NCBI GenBank assembly: GCA_963691705.1
Contig: OY829537.1
Span: forward strand, 66,068,304-66,132,303
DNA: 64,000 nt
Source of the DNA: Viola odorata
Taxonomy: Eukaryota > Streptophyta > Magnoliopsida > Malpighiales > Violaceae
Reading direction: 5' to 3'
The notes under the pieces were generated by a model that was not told where the DNA came from, searched no databases, and saw only the letters and a list, made by a program, of their open reading frames with translations. Shown one piece after another: positions 37,262-49,260 of the stretch; the stretch's first letter is position 1, and each line of letters opens with the position of its first letter. A program made the translations under genes and the position numbers.

Positions 37262-37944
37262 AGCATCGTGGACAGAGCGTCCGGGCAGACCAAGGACATA
37301 GGGTTTTATCATGACAATCTAGCACAAACATTTGTCCTGAAATGAATAAAATAAGTTTTTTCAAGAGATGCTTTGTTTTAAAATTTGTTGTCCCCTGTTT
37401 TTTCTTAAAATTGTGAGATGACAAAATGAGGCATGGCATGGATGGATCCCCAGGAGTAGCTCGGGACGCAAGACGCGTCACTTAGACTAACGCCACTAAT
37501 CATTCTTCAGTTTTGCAGGGACGTAAGGTCTCACGCCTCAGCTCGTCATCACGATAGAACCAGAGAGTTCCGCTCGTAGGAGCTGTTGAATTGCCGTAGC
37601 AGGCCACCTTCAAGAGCGAATCAGGAAAGATTTTAAGACAAACCATCACCATCCAAAGCGAGATTTCTTTTCCTCGCAGTGCTACCGGCGCAGCCGGCAT
37701 CGCAAATAATCGGTCTCAAAGGACTAAACGTTGGACCAAAATCCCAAAGCCCATCCGATGCAAGTCACACCGCGATGACTCACGGATAGCCCATCTAAAA
37801 GGGAGAGCTTAACACTCATCAAATCACACTACTTTTGCTAAACATTGCCTTGCATTTACTCCTCATTTGTCATCGCCTTGTCTTTTTCAGGAACTAGGTC
37901 GCCCCCAATTCGTTGCCTGCAGAAGAACGGTAAGCATACACCCT

Positions 37945-38328
37945 TGCAGCCCCGCTGCACATCACGGGGACAGAGGGTTATCCCCTCTATCCCCAAGCAA
38001 CCACGAAGCCAATCAGCGAAGGTCCAGCAGGACCGGCAAGCAACTGAACCGAATGCAGATCTCGTCCTCGCTACGGCTCGGATCGGCAGTACCCGCAAAA
38101 TAGCTAAAAAGAAACCAATCAAAGCAAGGCGTCCCAGGATTAGGACCACGTCATGGGAACCCTCGAAAAGTCGAGTTAAAGGAAGAGAGAATCCCTGAAC
38201 TTATCTTAGTTTTGTTTTTAAATTAATTTCCCTTTCCGTTTTCCCCTCTGCATCTCACAGGGACGGGAAGCATCTCGCTGTCATCCGCAGGGAGCTTGTG
38301 GAAGACGCCCGCGCAGCCCCGCTGCGCG
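37945..38328 (+). repeat. Duplicated GCAGC-CCC-GCTGC mini-hairpins (element B)
   Basis: The first copy (37945-37959) is TGCAGC-CCC-GCTGCA. The second (38310-38328) is CGCGCAGC-CCC-GCTGCGCG, where both arms changed together relative to A. Confidence 0.65.
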
Positions 38329-39298
38329 GTTCAGGGGAGTCCCTCTTTCTTTTCCCTTTATTTAAATTTTTTTTTTATTCTTGCTCGCTTTGATTAGCTT
38401 TAAGTCGAGTACGGTCATCTGGCCCACTGGGGGGCAACCTTAGGTCCTCGTTAGAACGTTGCAAATAAGTCGTCCCCCACATTCTAGCAATCAAACGTCT
38501 AGCAATCAAAACATCTGACCATCAAACCATCTAGCAATCAAACATCCAGCAATCAAACATCTGGCCATCAAACCATCTAGCAATCAAACGTCTAGCAATC
38601 AAACCATCCGGCAATCAAATCATCAATCAATCAAAAATCAAAAATCAATCAAAAATCCCTCTTTAGCCCGGCTCAAACAAAAGCATACTACTCTCATAAG
38701 CATTTTCATGCACAGCATAGGTTAGGAATATTTAATCCCTCTGTTAACTCCAGCATCTATCCAAATTACGTGCCATGCATGATATTACTTGTTTGCTCTT
38801 ATATCCGCGGTTTGCTCCGACGTAAGCAGTCACAAACAAATCCCGGTAAGCATCTTTGAGCCATCACGTCTTATCCTTCATGAGTGTAAGAGCCTGACTA
38901 GGTACTAGTTGAGTTCGCATAATATCCAGGGTACATGCGCCATTAGACATGGGATAGTTATAACGTGACATGGGACTTTTGCGATTTTCTCCATTTTTTT
39001 TTCATTTTTCCCTCTTTCCACCATATATGTCATCACTCCCCAAACCGTCCATATCACTCACACCCCGGAAGCCAAAGGGCAGTTTCAGCTAAAATTGCCA
39101 GCCGGAAGTAAAAGCACGCCACGTTCAAGTTCACGATGAAGGAGACGGAAAAAGTCACCAGGAGATCGCTAAGGACTATCACCGAAGAGGCAGCAACGAC
39201 AAAGGCCGAGGCCTCAAGACAGAAGGGGAAGAGATCAAGACAAAGGCTGTACTTGCTCTGCTCTATTGCATTTTCAAATCAAATCAAAAAGGGGAGGG

Positions 39299-39339
<41 letters not shown>

Positions 39340-40189
39340 AGAGAGGGGAAAAAGGGAAAAGCAAAGAAAAATGCTCAGAGACCTTCGACGAATACAAACA
39401 ATCGAAGAGCCAAAGCAGTCACAGCCCGGGGACAACTCAATTCGAGAAAATCTCGAAGAAAACTTTCCCCCAGTGAACTCGAGTAGAAAAGCCCAAGGCC
39501 AACTCGAGAAATCTCAAAGTATCCTTCCCTAGTAAAGTCAAGCAAAAGAGGCCCAACGCCAACTCAAGAAACCTCAAAGCAAGCAGAAAGGGGCCCCACG
39601 CCAACTCAAGTAGTGAGTCGCAAAAGGAACAGCGACGACACTCCCCAATGAGGACTCAAGAAAAGGGCCCCAGGCCGAACAAAAAGCACCCCTCAGCAAG
39701 GATCCTAGAGCTCACGCACTCTGTCAAGCAAGCATCCTCAGCGAAAAGCGAAAAGGCTCACGTACCTCTCCCTCATCAGCAAAGCATCAGTCATCAAAAA
39801 CCTTCCAGCAAAGCAACCTTTTTCAAAACAAACTCATTTCTGGACTTTTCATGTCCTTTCATTCTTTTCCGTAAAAGTCCCATCGATTATTAGAATGCCC
39901 ATGCATGTGCATCTTCATTTGAAGTCTATTCACTCGGATTGACATTGCGAACTATAAATTATGTATCATGTTAGTTGCATCTTTATGAGTGTAAAACACT
40001 TAGCCTTGTTTCAGAGCGTGAGTGCAAACACTAATATCAGGTGAGGACTACTGACGGCTGCAAATCGTGGGAAAGTCTTGTCCTTGGGGTCGTTACCTCC
40101 TGAGCAGGACGCAGACGCATTCTAGGTTCGTATCAAGGCCGCTGGCGATAGCTTTCTTCTCCTCCCAGAGTGACATCATAGTTTAGTCT

Positions 40190-41260
40190 TTAGCATTGAG
40201 CATTCTCCTCCTCCCAGAGCGACAACATTTAGCATTCTCCTCCTCCCAGAGCGACAGCATTTAGCATTCCCCTCCTCCCAGAGCGACAGCATTTAGCATT
40301 CTTCTCCTCCCAGAGCGACAGCACTTAGCATTCTTCTCCTCCCAGAGCGACTTTAGTTTAATTTCCGCATCTCGCGCCTTCTCCTACGGGAATCGGCGTT
40401 GTTTAAATTTTCTGCCTTAGCATTCTTCTCCTCCCAGAGCGACCTTAGTTTAATTTCCGCATCTCGCGCTTTCTCTTACGGGAATTGACAGCATTTAGTT
40501 TTCAGCATAATATCCCCTCCTCCCAGAGCGACAGCATTTAGTTTTCAGCATAATATCCCCTCCTCCCAGAGCGACAGCATTTAGTTTCCAGCATAATATC
40601 CCCTCCTCCCAGAGTGACAGCATTTAGATTTCAGCATAGTATTCCCCTCCTCCTAGAGTGACAGCATTTACCTTTTAGCATAGCATTCCTCTCCTCCCAG
40701 AGTGACCATATTTCAATTTCCAAGTTTCGTGTCTTCGACGTTTGTTTACATTCCAGCATTAGCATTCTTCTCCTCCCAGAGTGATAGCATAGCGTAATTC
40801 TACCTTCTTAGCCTTAGCACTTTTCCTCCTCCCGGAGTGATATCATTAGGACAAGTCAGTCGTACATCTGCGAATAGCGCGTTATCCTCCCTAGGCAACG
40901 TCTGTTGCATGTCAAACCCCCCAGTGGAGCAGTCATTTACATTTTCGTAAAACTATTTTTCATTCCTGTCAAAATAGTCGTTGTTTACGTTTCCTGCAAT
41001 TTATGTTCTCTCGATACCCGAGTAGATCTAAGCTTATATATTTGCAGGATCAACAACCTATCTTCTCCCAGAGCGACAGCAATCCCCTCCTCCCAGAGCG
41101 ACATCCACGAGCAACATCGGCAGTTCCGTGGACACCTTGTTAATCCCCAGTGATAGCATTCATCTCCTCTCAGAGCGACATCAACCAATCATCTCCTTCC
41201 GGAGCGACAACATCAATTTCCTCCTCCCAGAGCGACATCCCTACAAACCTAAGGTAAGAC
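40190..41260 (+). repeat. 3' UTR minisatellite of element B
   Basis: Around twenty copies of a core CTCCTCCCAGAGCGACA, often in a 31-bp unit with TTTAGCATTC, at other places in longer units with TAATTTCCGCATCTCGCGC or TCAGCATAATATCCC spacers. It ends close to the polypurine tract. Confidence 0.9.
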
Positions 41261-41300
41261 CTGTCATGCCGCCAAAATTCGGATATCTAGGGGCAACGGT

Positions 41301-41348
41301 CTTTACTGCTTATCAAATCCTTCGATAAGACAGTAAAGAGGGGGCAAC
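41301..41348 (+). promoter_or_regulatory. Stem-loop plus polypurine tract, element B
   Basis: CTTTACTGCTTATC (41301-41314) pairs with GATAAGACAGTAAAG (41324-41338) with one bulged base and a 9-base loop. The polypurine tract AAAGAGGGGGCAAC (41335-41348) starts inside the stem and abuts the 3' LTR. The sequence is identical in A. Confidence 0.75.
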
Positions 41349-42055
41349 TGTTGATACCCGAATTTTGACGCCATTTTTACTTAATTTTAGCATTTCTGTC
41401 ATTTATTTAAATTACTGTCATTTTTACTTAAATTACAGTCGTCTGTAGTTAAGTTACTGTCGCTAGCATTTTTAGGGTTTTCAACGCGTTTTAGCATCAT
41501 CGTTAGCTTCGTCAGCTTTCGAAATCGCGTTTTTAATTTTTCGGCAAGTATTTTCATTATTATTATCATTATTATTTTTAGCCTTAAAACTCACGTTTTT
41601 TACTATCTGGCAGTCGTTTGCTAGTTTTTTCTTCATTTTTTATCATCTCGTGATTTTTAGGATTTTTAATATTTTAGCACATTTTTTTAGTATTTTTATT
41701 ATTTTATTATTATTTTTATTCGAGCTTTTATTGGACCCGAGTAAGCCTGCTCGGACAATAGCTCGACTTTAAAATGTTTTCCATCAACTAGTTGCTAGAT
41801 TTTTTTGTGGTCGCAACGGCCTACAGCGACTCGTGTAATTTTCGGCGTAACGTTATTATTTTTCCGTTCAAACATTTCACGTTTTTGAACGCGAAAATAA
41901 ACACGTTAAACGAGGAGTTCTCGTCATTCGCTGTAGACGGTTAAAACCGGCGTATTTTTCTCTACGCGCCAGTACCTTCGGCTCGAAAAGTCGGGACGTT
42001 TGCCCGCGAGACTCGGCTCGAGGCTATTTAAATGAGACTTAAAGGCCTTTGATCT

Positions 42056-42297
42056 CAACCGTTGATCTGGTCAACCAACGAAAGTCAACCAGATCAACGG
42101 TTGACAATTTATTGTGCATAATGCACGTGAACAGTACCGAGGGAGTGCAGCGAAGCAGCCCACGCCCGAGCCACCTGCTCCCCGTCGCGTCTAAGCCTCT
42201 AGCCCGTAGCCCCTAGCTCCGCCATCATCACAGCCGGCCCTTCCTCCACGCGCAGCCCGCGTCCGGCCACCACGCGGCTGCTTTCGGCTATAAATAG
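42056..42297 (+). promoter_or_regulatory. Element B 3' LTR inverted W-box repeat and TATA box
   Basis: The arms CAACCGTTGATCTGG and its complement are intact here. The TATA box is CTATAAATAG. Transcripts starting here would read into A's remaining 3' UTR. Confidence 0.6.
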
Positions 42298-43209
42298 CCG
42301 TCGTTTCCAACGGCAAAAATGCCCGAAAATTTTGCAAGAAAAAAACCACTGCCCCTCTCCATTCTCCCCGTCCAACTCACGCACCCTCAGTCCCTTTCCC
42401 GGCCTTCGTCCTCACGCCGGCAGCAGCACCACGGTGAGCGGTTCTCTCTCTTGTTTTCTTCCTTTCGTTTAAAATTTCGTTTAGAACTTAGGCAATTAAT
42501 CAAGCATTAAAACTTGCTGCAACCACTTTAGTTTCGGTCTAATTTCACCATGCTAACGTCCATTTAAATTATCGATGCTTAAGTTAATTGTTTGGTTAAT
42601 TAATGTAAATATGCATCTTGCCGTTTTCTCCAAAAATGCCACTTCTTTGTTCCCGTTTTCCTTGCTGTGATGATGTATTTGTGCTGCTGGGAGGGAGACG
42701 CTTCATTCAGGTCAAGAACCAGGCGATTTGGCCGCCTGGTTCATCACCTCCGTCGCCGGCAGTGGCTCCGGCGACGTGAGGAAGAAGATGGTGACTTGGG
42801 CCATGCGGCCCTTCGGGCAAGGAAAGGAAGAAAGGTGATGGGCTTGGCCCATCACCATTTAAATGAATTACCTTTGGGCCAGGAGCTGTTCCTGGCCCAT
42901 TTCTTCAAAATTTTAAATAGGGCCCAGCCCATTTATATTTTTTCCGAGTCTTCGTTTCGTTAGTTTTTTTTTTTTTTTACGCAAAATGCTCGCATGTTTC
43001 ATATATTTGTTTTTCATGATACGTGCTATTTTTCGTATGTTTTATACATGAATTGATTAATTCACTTTTTTCGTAAAATATTTCGTATGCTTTTTTTTAT
43101 CAAGTTGTTTATCGAATTGTTTATATGTGAATTGCTCATTCTTTATCATAATATTTATTGTCATGTTATCTAACCTCAGTCATTTATATTTAACTGTTTA
43201 ATTTCAGTC

Positions 43210-43830
43210 ATTTAAAATACCGCCTATATGGTCGGTCGCTTCTTTAATTTTCGTAAATATTCAACTGCTTTAAATTTTCGCAAACTGCTGGAAATCCTTC
43301 CGCAAAATATCAACTGTTTAAATTCCGCACTTTAATTCTGCAATTTACTTTCAACAATTTAAATTCAATACCGCCTACATGGTCGGTCGCACTTATCAAC
43401 TGTTTACTTTTCCGCACTTTAATTTTCCGCAATTTACTTTCGGCAATTTAAATTCAATACCGCCTACATGGTCGGTCGCACTTATCAACTATTTAATTTT
43501 CCGCACTTTAAATTCCAGCAATTTACTTTCAGCAATTTAAATTCAATACCGCCTACATGGTCGGTCGCACTTATCAACTGTTTAATTTTCCGCACTTTAA
43601 ATTCCAGCAATTTACTTTCAGCAATTTAAATTCAATACCGCCTACATGGTCGGTCGCATTTTAATTTTCGTAAACATTCAACTGCTTTAATTTTTCGCAC
43701 ACTGCTGGAAATCCTTCCGCAAATTATCAACTGTTTACTTTTCCGCACTTTACTTTTCCGCACTTTAAATTTCAGCATTTTACTTTCAGCAATTTAAATT
43801 CAATACCGCCTACATGGTCGGTCGCAACAT
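43210..43830 (+). repeat. 80-90-bp tandem repeats in 3' LTR B
   Basis: Same array as 22900-23520, with ATACCGCCTACATGGTCGGT at each unit start. Confidence 0.85.
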
Positions 43831-44049
43831 TAACTGCTTTTATTTTCTGTAAATATCAACTGCTTTAATTTTTCGCAAAACTGCTGGAAATTCTTCCGCA
43901 ATATCAATTGTTTTATTTTCCGCAATATCAATTGTTTTATTTTCCGCAAATATCAACTGTTTACTTTCTGCAAATTATCAAACTGTTCTAAATCCCCTGT
44001 AAATCGTCAGCTACATTTGAAATATTCTTGCACTTGTCAAAACAACATT

Positions 44050-44590
44050 TAATTCTCGTATGTGTTAAATAAATCATTTTTCGCATACAAATCACTTAGC
44101 ATTTTAAATCTCACATGCTTAAAATCCATCATTTTTCGCATGCAAATCACTAGCATTTAAATTCTCACATGCGTAAAATCCATCATTTTTCGCATGCAAC
44201 CAACTAGCATTTAAATTCTCACCTGCGTAAAATCCATCATTTTTCGCATGCAAATCACTAGCATTTAAATTCTCACCTGCGTAAAATCCATCATTTTTCG
44301 CATGCAAATCACTAGCATTTAAATTCTCACATGCGTAAAATCCATCATTTTTCGCATGCAATCAACTAGTATTTAAATTCTCACATGTGCAAAATCCGTC
44401 ATTTTTCGCATGCAATCAACTAGCATTTAAATTCTCACATACGAAAAATCCATCATTTTTCGTATGCAATCACCTAGCGATAAATTCTCGTATGCTTAAA
44501 ATCAATCATTTTTCGCATACAACCAAACTCAGCATCTCATTTCGTATGCGTGAAATACATCATTTCTCGTATACAATCAACTGTCATTTA
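44050..44590 (+). repeat. Hairpin-forming 55-bp tandem array in 3' LTR B
   Basis: As in the 5' LTR but with one additional unit carrying CACCTGCG (near 44275), which duplicates its neighbour. Confidence 0.85.
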
Positions 44591-45406
44591 AATTCTTGCA
44601 CTCATAAATTGCTTATTTATTTCTCGAGCTATCGCTAACACTCTCATTTTGCAGGTTTTAGTTTCAAGCTTCGCTCGAAAGTAAGCCTTTCGATTCCTTT
44701 TTATTTATTCGATGCTTTCTGCAAATATCCATCGTATGCATGATATATAGAACTGCTAGAACTAAAATCAACCCACATGCACAACGTGTTTAAAGACTGT
44801 CTTAAAATGCCGCGTTCATGTGATTTTACTTCTCGCTTATATTGACTGCATGTACATGGGGACTTTCGATCCCACAGCAAACTATCGTTTTAAATCCATC
44901 ATTTAAAATGGTACTCTGTTAGCAATCCATGTTAGGATCACGTAGTAACTAATCTAAGCATGCATGGCCCGATGATGAAAAAAGAGGGCGCTCATTCAGT
45001 CTTACGGAAAATTCAGCCCCATCACGATCATAATAAAGACTAAAGTGACGATTCCTCTGAGGGCCCCCTTTTTCAAAACGCATTTCTCAAACACCTTTTT
45101 AAACACCTCTCTCATCAACCGGTAACCGTTTTCGGATGTGTCTCGGGTGCCTAACACCTTCCCGAGACCATAATACGACCCCGAACCTTTGTCTGGGGTC
45201 CAGACCCTTTTTTTTGTGCCTTTAGGTTTTTACTTATTATATTTCCTATGCCATGACAATTAGGGTTCCCTAAGCCTAGCAACCAAATTAGGGTGGCGAC
45301 TTCATTGCATGCTACTAGGCGTCCCTTTTACGCCGAGCATTGTAAGGTCTCAAATTTCGTTGCACACTCGCGAATTTTTTTAAATTTTCGGGGGCGCGAC
45401 ACATAG

Positions 45407-46330
45407 CATCTTCTCCTCCTAGAGTGACCTTAGTTTAGTTTCCGCATTCCGCGTCTTCTCCTACGAGAATTGACGTTATTTACATTTCAGCCTTAGCATT
45501 CTCCTCCTCCCAGAGTGACAACATAGTTTAGTTTCCAGCATAGCATCTTCTCCTCCCAGAGTGACCTTAGTTTAGTTTCCGCATTTCGCGTCTTCTCCTA
45601 CGGGAATTGACGTTATTTAGTCTTCAGCCTTAGCATTCTTCTCCTCCCAAAGTGACAACATAGCTTAGGTTCCAGCATAGCATCTTCTCCTCCCAGAGTG
45701 ACCTTAGTCTAGTTTCCGCATTCCGCATCTTCTCCTACGGGGATTGACGTTATTTAGTCTTCAACCTTAGCATTCTCCTCCTCCCAGAGTGACAACATTT
45801 CGATTTTAGTCTTAGCACTTCTTCTCCTCCCAGAGTGACATCATAGGTTTAGTTTTCAGCAGCAAGCATCTCTTCTCCTCCCAGAGTAATAGCATAGCAT
45901 AGTCTTACCTTTTCTAGCCCTAGCATTTCTTCCCCTCCCAGAGTGACATCCTTCACATAATTCTACATTTCTGCATAATTATTTCCTCCTCCTAGAGTGA
46001 CATCATTAGGACAAATCATTCATACTTCTGCGAATCGCGCGTTATCCTCCCTAGGCAACGTCTGTTGCATGTTAGACCCCTCAGTGGAGCTGTCATGTAC
46101 ATTCTCGTAAAGTCACTTTCCGTCCCCGGTAGAGTGGTTATCATTTACATTTCCTGCCACTTATGTTTCTCTCGATACCCGAATAGAGCTAAGCTTATAT
46201 CTTTGCAGGATCAACAACCTATCTCCTCCTAGAGCGACATCAAGCAATCACCTTTTTTCCCCCGGTGACAGCATCAATCAGTCTCCTCCTCCCAGAGCGA
46301 CATCATCACTGTAAGCTTGAGGTAAGACCT
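45407..46330 (+). repeat. 3' UTR minisatellite of element A, right part
   Basis: Resumes after element B with CATCTTCTCCTCC and continues with many CTCCTCCCAGAGTGACA cores separated by TAGTTTAGTTTCCGCATT or TTAGCATTCT spacers. A units mostly have AGAGTGAC, B units mostly AGAGCGAC. Confidence 0.9.
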
Positions 46331-46368
46331 GCTGTGTCACCAAAATTCGGATATATAGGGGCAACTGT

Positions 46369-46416
46369 CTTTACTGCTTATCAAATCCTTCGATAAGACA
46401 GTAAAGAGGGGGCAAC
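46369..46416 (+). promoter_or_regulatory. Stem-loop plus polypurine tract, element A
   Basis: CTTTACTGCTTATC (46369-46382) pairs with GATAAGACAGTAAAG (46392-46406). The tract AAAGAGGGGGCAAC ends at the LTR start. Confidence 0.75.
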
Positions 46417-47101
46417 TGTTGATACCCGAATTTTGACGCCATTTTTAATTGATTGTAGCATTTATGTTATTTAGTTAATTTAGAGTCATCTTCAGTTGGT
46501 CTACTGTCGCTAGCATTTTTAGGTGTTTCGTAGCATTTTTGGCGTCATCGTTAACATCGTCAGCTTTCGAAATCGCATTTTTAATTTTTCGTCACGTATT
46601 TTCATTATTATTATCAATTTTATTTTTAGCCTTAAAAATCATATTTTTGTCTATCCGGCAATCGTTTGCTAAATTTTCCTTCGTTTTAGGCCATCACGTG
46701 AATTTTAGGATTTTTAATGTTTTAGCCCATTTTTTAGTATTTTTATTATTTTATTATTATTTTTATTCGAGCTTTTATTGGACCCGAGTAAGTCTGCTCG
46801 GACAATAGCTTGACTTTGAAATGTTTTCCATCAACTAGTTGCTAGATTTTTTTCTGGTCGCAACGGTCTACAGCGATTCGTGTAATTTTCGGCGTAACAT
46901 TTTTATTTTCCGTTCTCGCGTTTCACACTTTTGAATGAGAAAATAAACACGTCAAACGAGAAATTTTCATTATTCGCTGTATACGGTTGGACTCGTCATA
47001 TTTTTCTCTACGCGTAGGTACCTTCGGTTCGAAAAATCTGAACGATTGCTCGCAGGACTCGGCTCGAGGCCATTTAAATAAATTAAAAATCAAGTTGATC
47101 A

Positions 47102-47375
47102 CAACCGTTGATCTGGTCAACTAGAAATAGTCAACCAGATCAACGGTTGACTATTTTCCAAGCCATGGTGCACATGCACCATGGACGTGAACAACAGCGG
47201 AGCAGGCCACTGTGTAGCCTGCTCCCGTCGCCTCAAACGGTTTCATGTCCCCTCGTTCATCATCACCCTCAACCCTATACCCTCCAACTCACGGCCGTAG
47301 CCCCGCCAGCACGAAGAATGGCCACCACTCGCAGCCACGTTCTCCTCCTCCACGCGATCCTTCGGCTATAAATAG
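47102..47375 (+). promoter_or_regulatory. Element A 3' LTR inverted W-box cluster and TATA box
   Basis: Same arrangement as in the 5' LTR. The CCATGGTGCA palindrome is also kept. Transcripts from here would enter the flanking DNA at 50196. Confidence 0.6.
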
Positions 47376-48069
47376 CCACTGCCATCGAACGAAAAATGGG
47401 CACCAAATTGGCAAGAAAACCTTGCTCTCTCTCCCTCTTGATCAGCTTGCTCATTTAGAGCGACAATCGCCCAGTTAAAATTTAGAACGTGAGCTTTCTC
47501 TCTCTAGCTCGTTTTCGGTTTTTATGCCTTTCTTTTCTTTAATTTCGTTTGGCTTCATTTGAAAGGATAAATTGCTTTTCTTTGTGTCATTAATTCACAT
47601 ATAGGATGTAGATTAAATACACATTTTCAATTTTTAAAATCATTAGCTAGATTGTGCGAATTAAATAGTTTTCGATAATTAACGGTTTCGTCATTTTTTC
47701 GAAATTAAAATTAGCACGAGTCAAGCTAAAAATCGGGGTTTGTACGGTCGAGAAGTCGTCGAAGAGACGAACATTTTGGTATGAACGGATTTCAAATCAG
47801 CCACCTGTGGCCGGAGCTTGGCCGCCGGCAGTACGCCGGCGACCAAAGAAGGAGATGATGAACAGTGCCAGGCCAAACGACACTGTTCACGCGGGAATGG
47901 GCTTGGCCCATTCCCATTTAAATTTTCATGGGCCAGGGACTATTCCTGGCCCATTTCCATTGTTTTTTCATTTTTTCAATTGGGCCCAGCCCATTTTCAA
48001 CTCTTTCCGAAACTTCAGATCACGTTTTTCAGTAAAAATAATTCGTATGCTTCGTATGATTATTTTTCG

Positions 48070-48480
48070 CACTATCAACTGTTTAATTTTCTGTAAATAT
48101 CAACTGTTTTAATTTTCTGCAAATATCAATTGCTTTAAGCTTCTGCAAATATCAACTGCTTTAATTTTCGCAAACTGCTGGAAATCCTTCCGCAATATCA
48201 ACTGTCTAATTTTCTGCAAATATCAATTGCTTTAATCTTCTGCAAATATCAATTGCTTTAATTTTTCACAAACTGCTGGAAATTTTTCCGCAATATCAAT
48301 TGTCTTACTTTCTGCAAATATCCAATTGTTTATTCTTCTGCAAATATCAAACTGTTTATTTCCTGCAAAATATCAATTGTTTTAACTTCCGCACTCATCA
48401 TACTGCTGGAAATTCTTCCGCAAATATCAATTGTTTTATTTTCTGCAAATCCTCAACTGTTTTACATCCCCTGTGAATCG
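48070..48480 (+). repeat. About 30-bp tandem repeats in 3' LTR A
   Basis: CTGCAAATATCAATTG-type units, with at least one unit more than the 5' LTR (near 48365-48395). Confidence 0.7.
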
Positions 48481-48489
48481 TCAACTGCA

Positions 48490-49260
48490 TTCAATTTTTT
48501 GCAATCACATTAGCGTTTAAATTCTCGTATGCGTAAAATCAATCATTTTTCGCATGCAATCACGTTAGCAGTTAAATTTTCGTATGCTTAAAATAAATCA
48601 TTTTTCGCATGCAATAACGTTAGCATTTAAATTCTCGTATGCTTAAAATCAATCATTTTTCGCATGCAAATCAAACGTAGCATTTAAATTCTCGTATGCT
48701 TAAAATCAATCATTTTTCGCATGCAAATCAAACGTAGCATTTAAATTCTCATTTGCTTAAAATCAATCATTTTTCGCATGCAATCAACACAGCATCTTAA
48801 ATTCTCGTATGCTTAAAATCAATCATTTTTCACATGCAAATCAAACGTAGCATTTAAATTCTCGTATGTGTAAAATCAATCATTTTTCACATGCAAATCA
48901 AACGTAGCATTTAAATTCTCGTATGTGTAAAATCAATCATTTTTCACATGCAAATCAACGTAGCATTTAAATCCTCGTAGGCGTAAAATCAATCATTTTT
49001 CGCATGCAATCAACACAGCATCTAAAATCTCGTATGTGTAAAATCAATCATTTTTCACATGCAATCATGTCATCATCTAAATCTCGTATGCGTAAAATCA
49101 GTCATTTTTCGCATGCAATCAACGTGGCATTTAAATCTTGTATGCGTAAAATCCATCATTTTTCGCATACAATCAACTGTCATCATTTGTTTATCAAACT
49201 CAGTATCTCACTTTCGTATGCGTGAAATCCATCATTTCTCGCATGCAATCAACTGTCATT
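48490..49260 (+). repeat. Hairpin-forming 55-bp tandem array in 3' LTR A
   Basis: Counterpart of 5060-5800, with ATGTG/CACAT and ATGCG/CGCAT unit variants. Confidence 0.85.

Larger units (their letters stand above)
37262..41300 (+). other. 3' untranslated region of element B
   Basis: About 4 kb without coding potential. It holds two mini-hairpins, short ATCAAACCATCTAGC repeats (about 38480-38630), an A33 run (39304-39336), CTCGAG-CCCAAGGCC phrases and a minisatellite. Confidence 0.75.
21046..45401 (+). mobile_element. Element B: Tat/Ogre-type Ty3/gypsy LTR retrotransposon nested in A
   Basis: It has TGTTGATACC and GGGGGCGCGACA ends at both LTRs (21046-25040 and 41349-45401) and a CATAG duplication (21041-21045 and 45402-45406). 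Total length is 24,356 bp including a 1245-bp solo LTR. Coding parts closely match element A, but the LTRs belong to a different subfamily with its own internal repeat arrays. The LTRs are nearly identical by eye (about 5 differences in the first 330 bases), so insertion was recent relative to A. It is not functional: ORF1 frameshift, stops at 30537 and 36296, and the solo LTR in pol. Confidence 0.96.
41349..45401 (+). repeat. 3' LTR of element B (4053 bp)
   Basis: It matches 21046-25040 almost base for base and is 58 bp longer, mainly through one extra hairpin-array unit near 44250. The TATA box is at 42288-42297 and the W-box inverted repeat at 42056-42105. The 80-90-bp array is at about 43210-43830. 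Confidence 0.95.

Noticed and set aside
39304..39336. A33 run as a sign of retroposed mRNA
   Set aside because: It is in the middle of the 3' UTR of B, where A has a purine-rich tract at the same place; no target duplication surrounds it.
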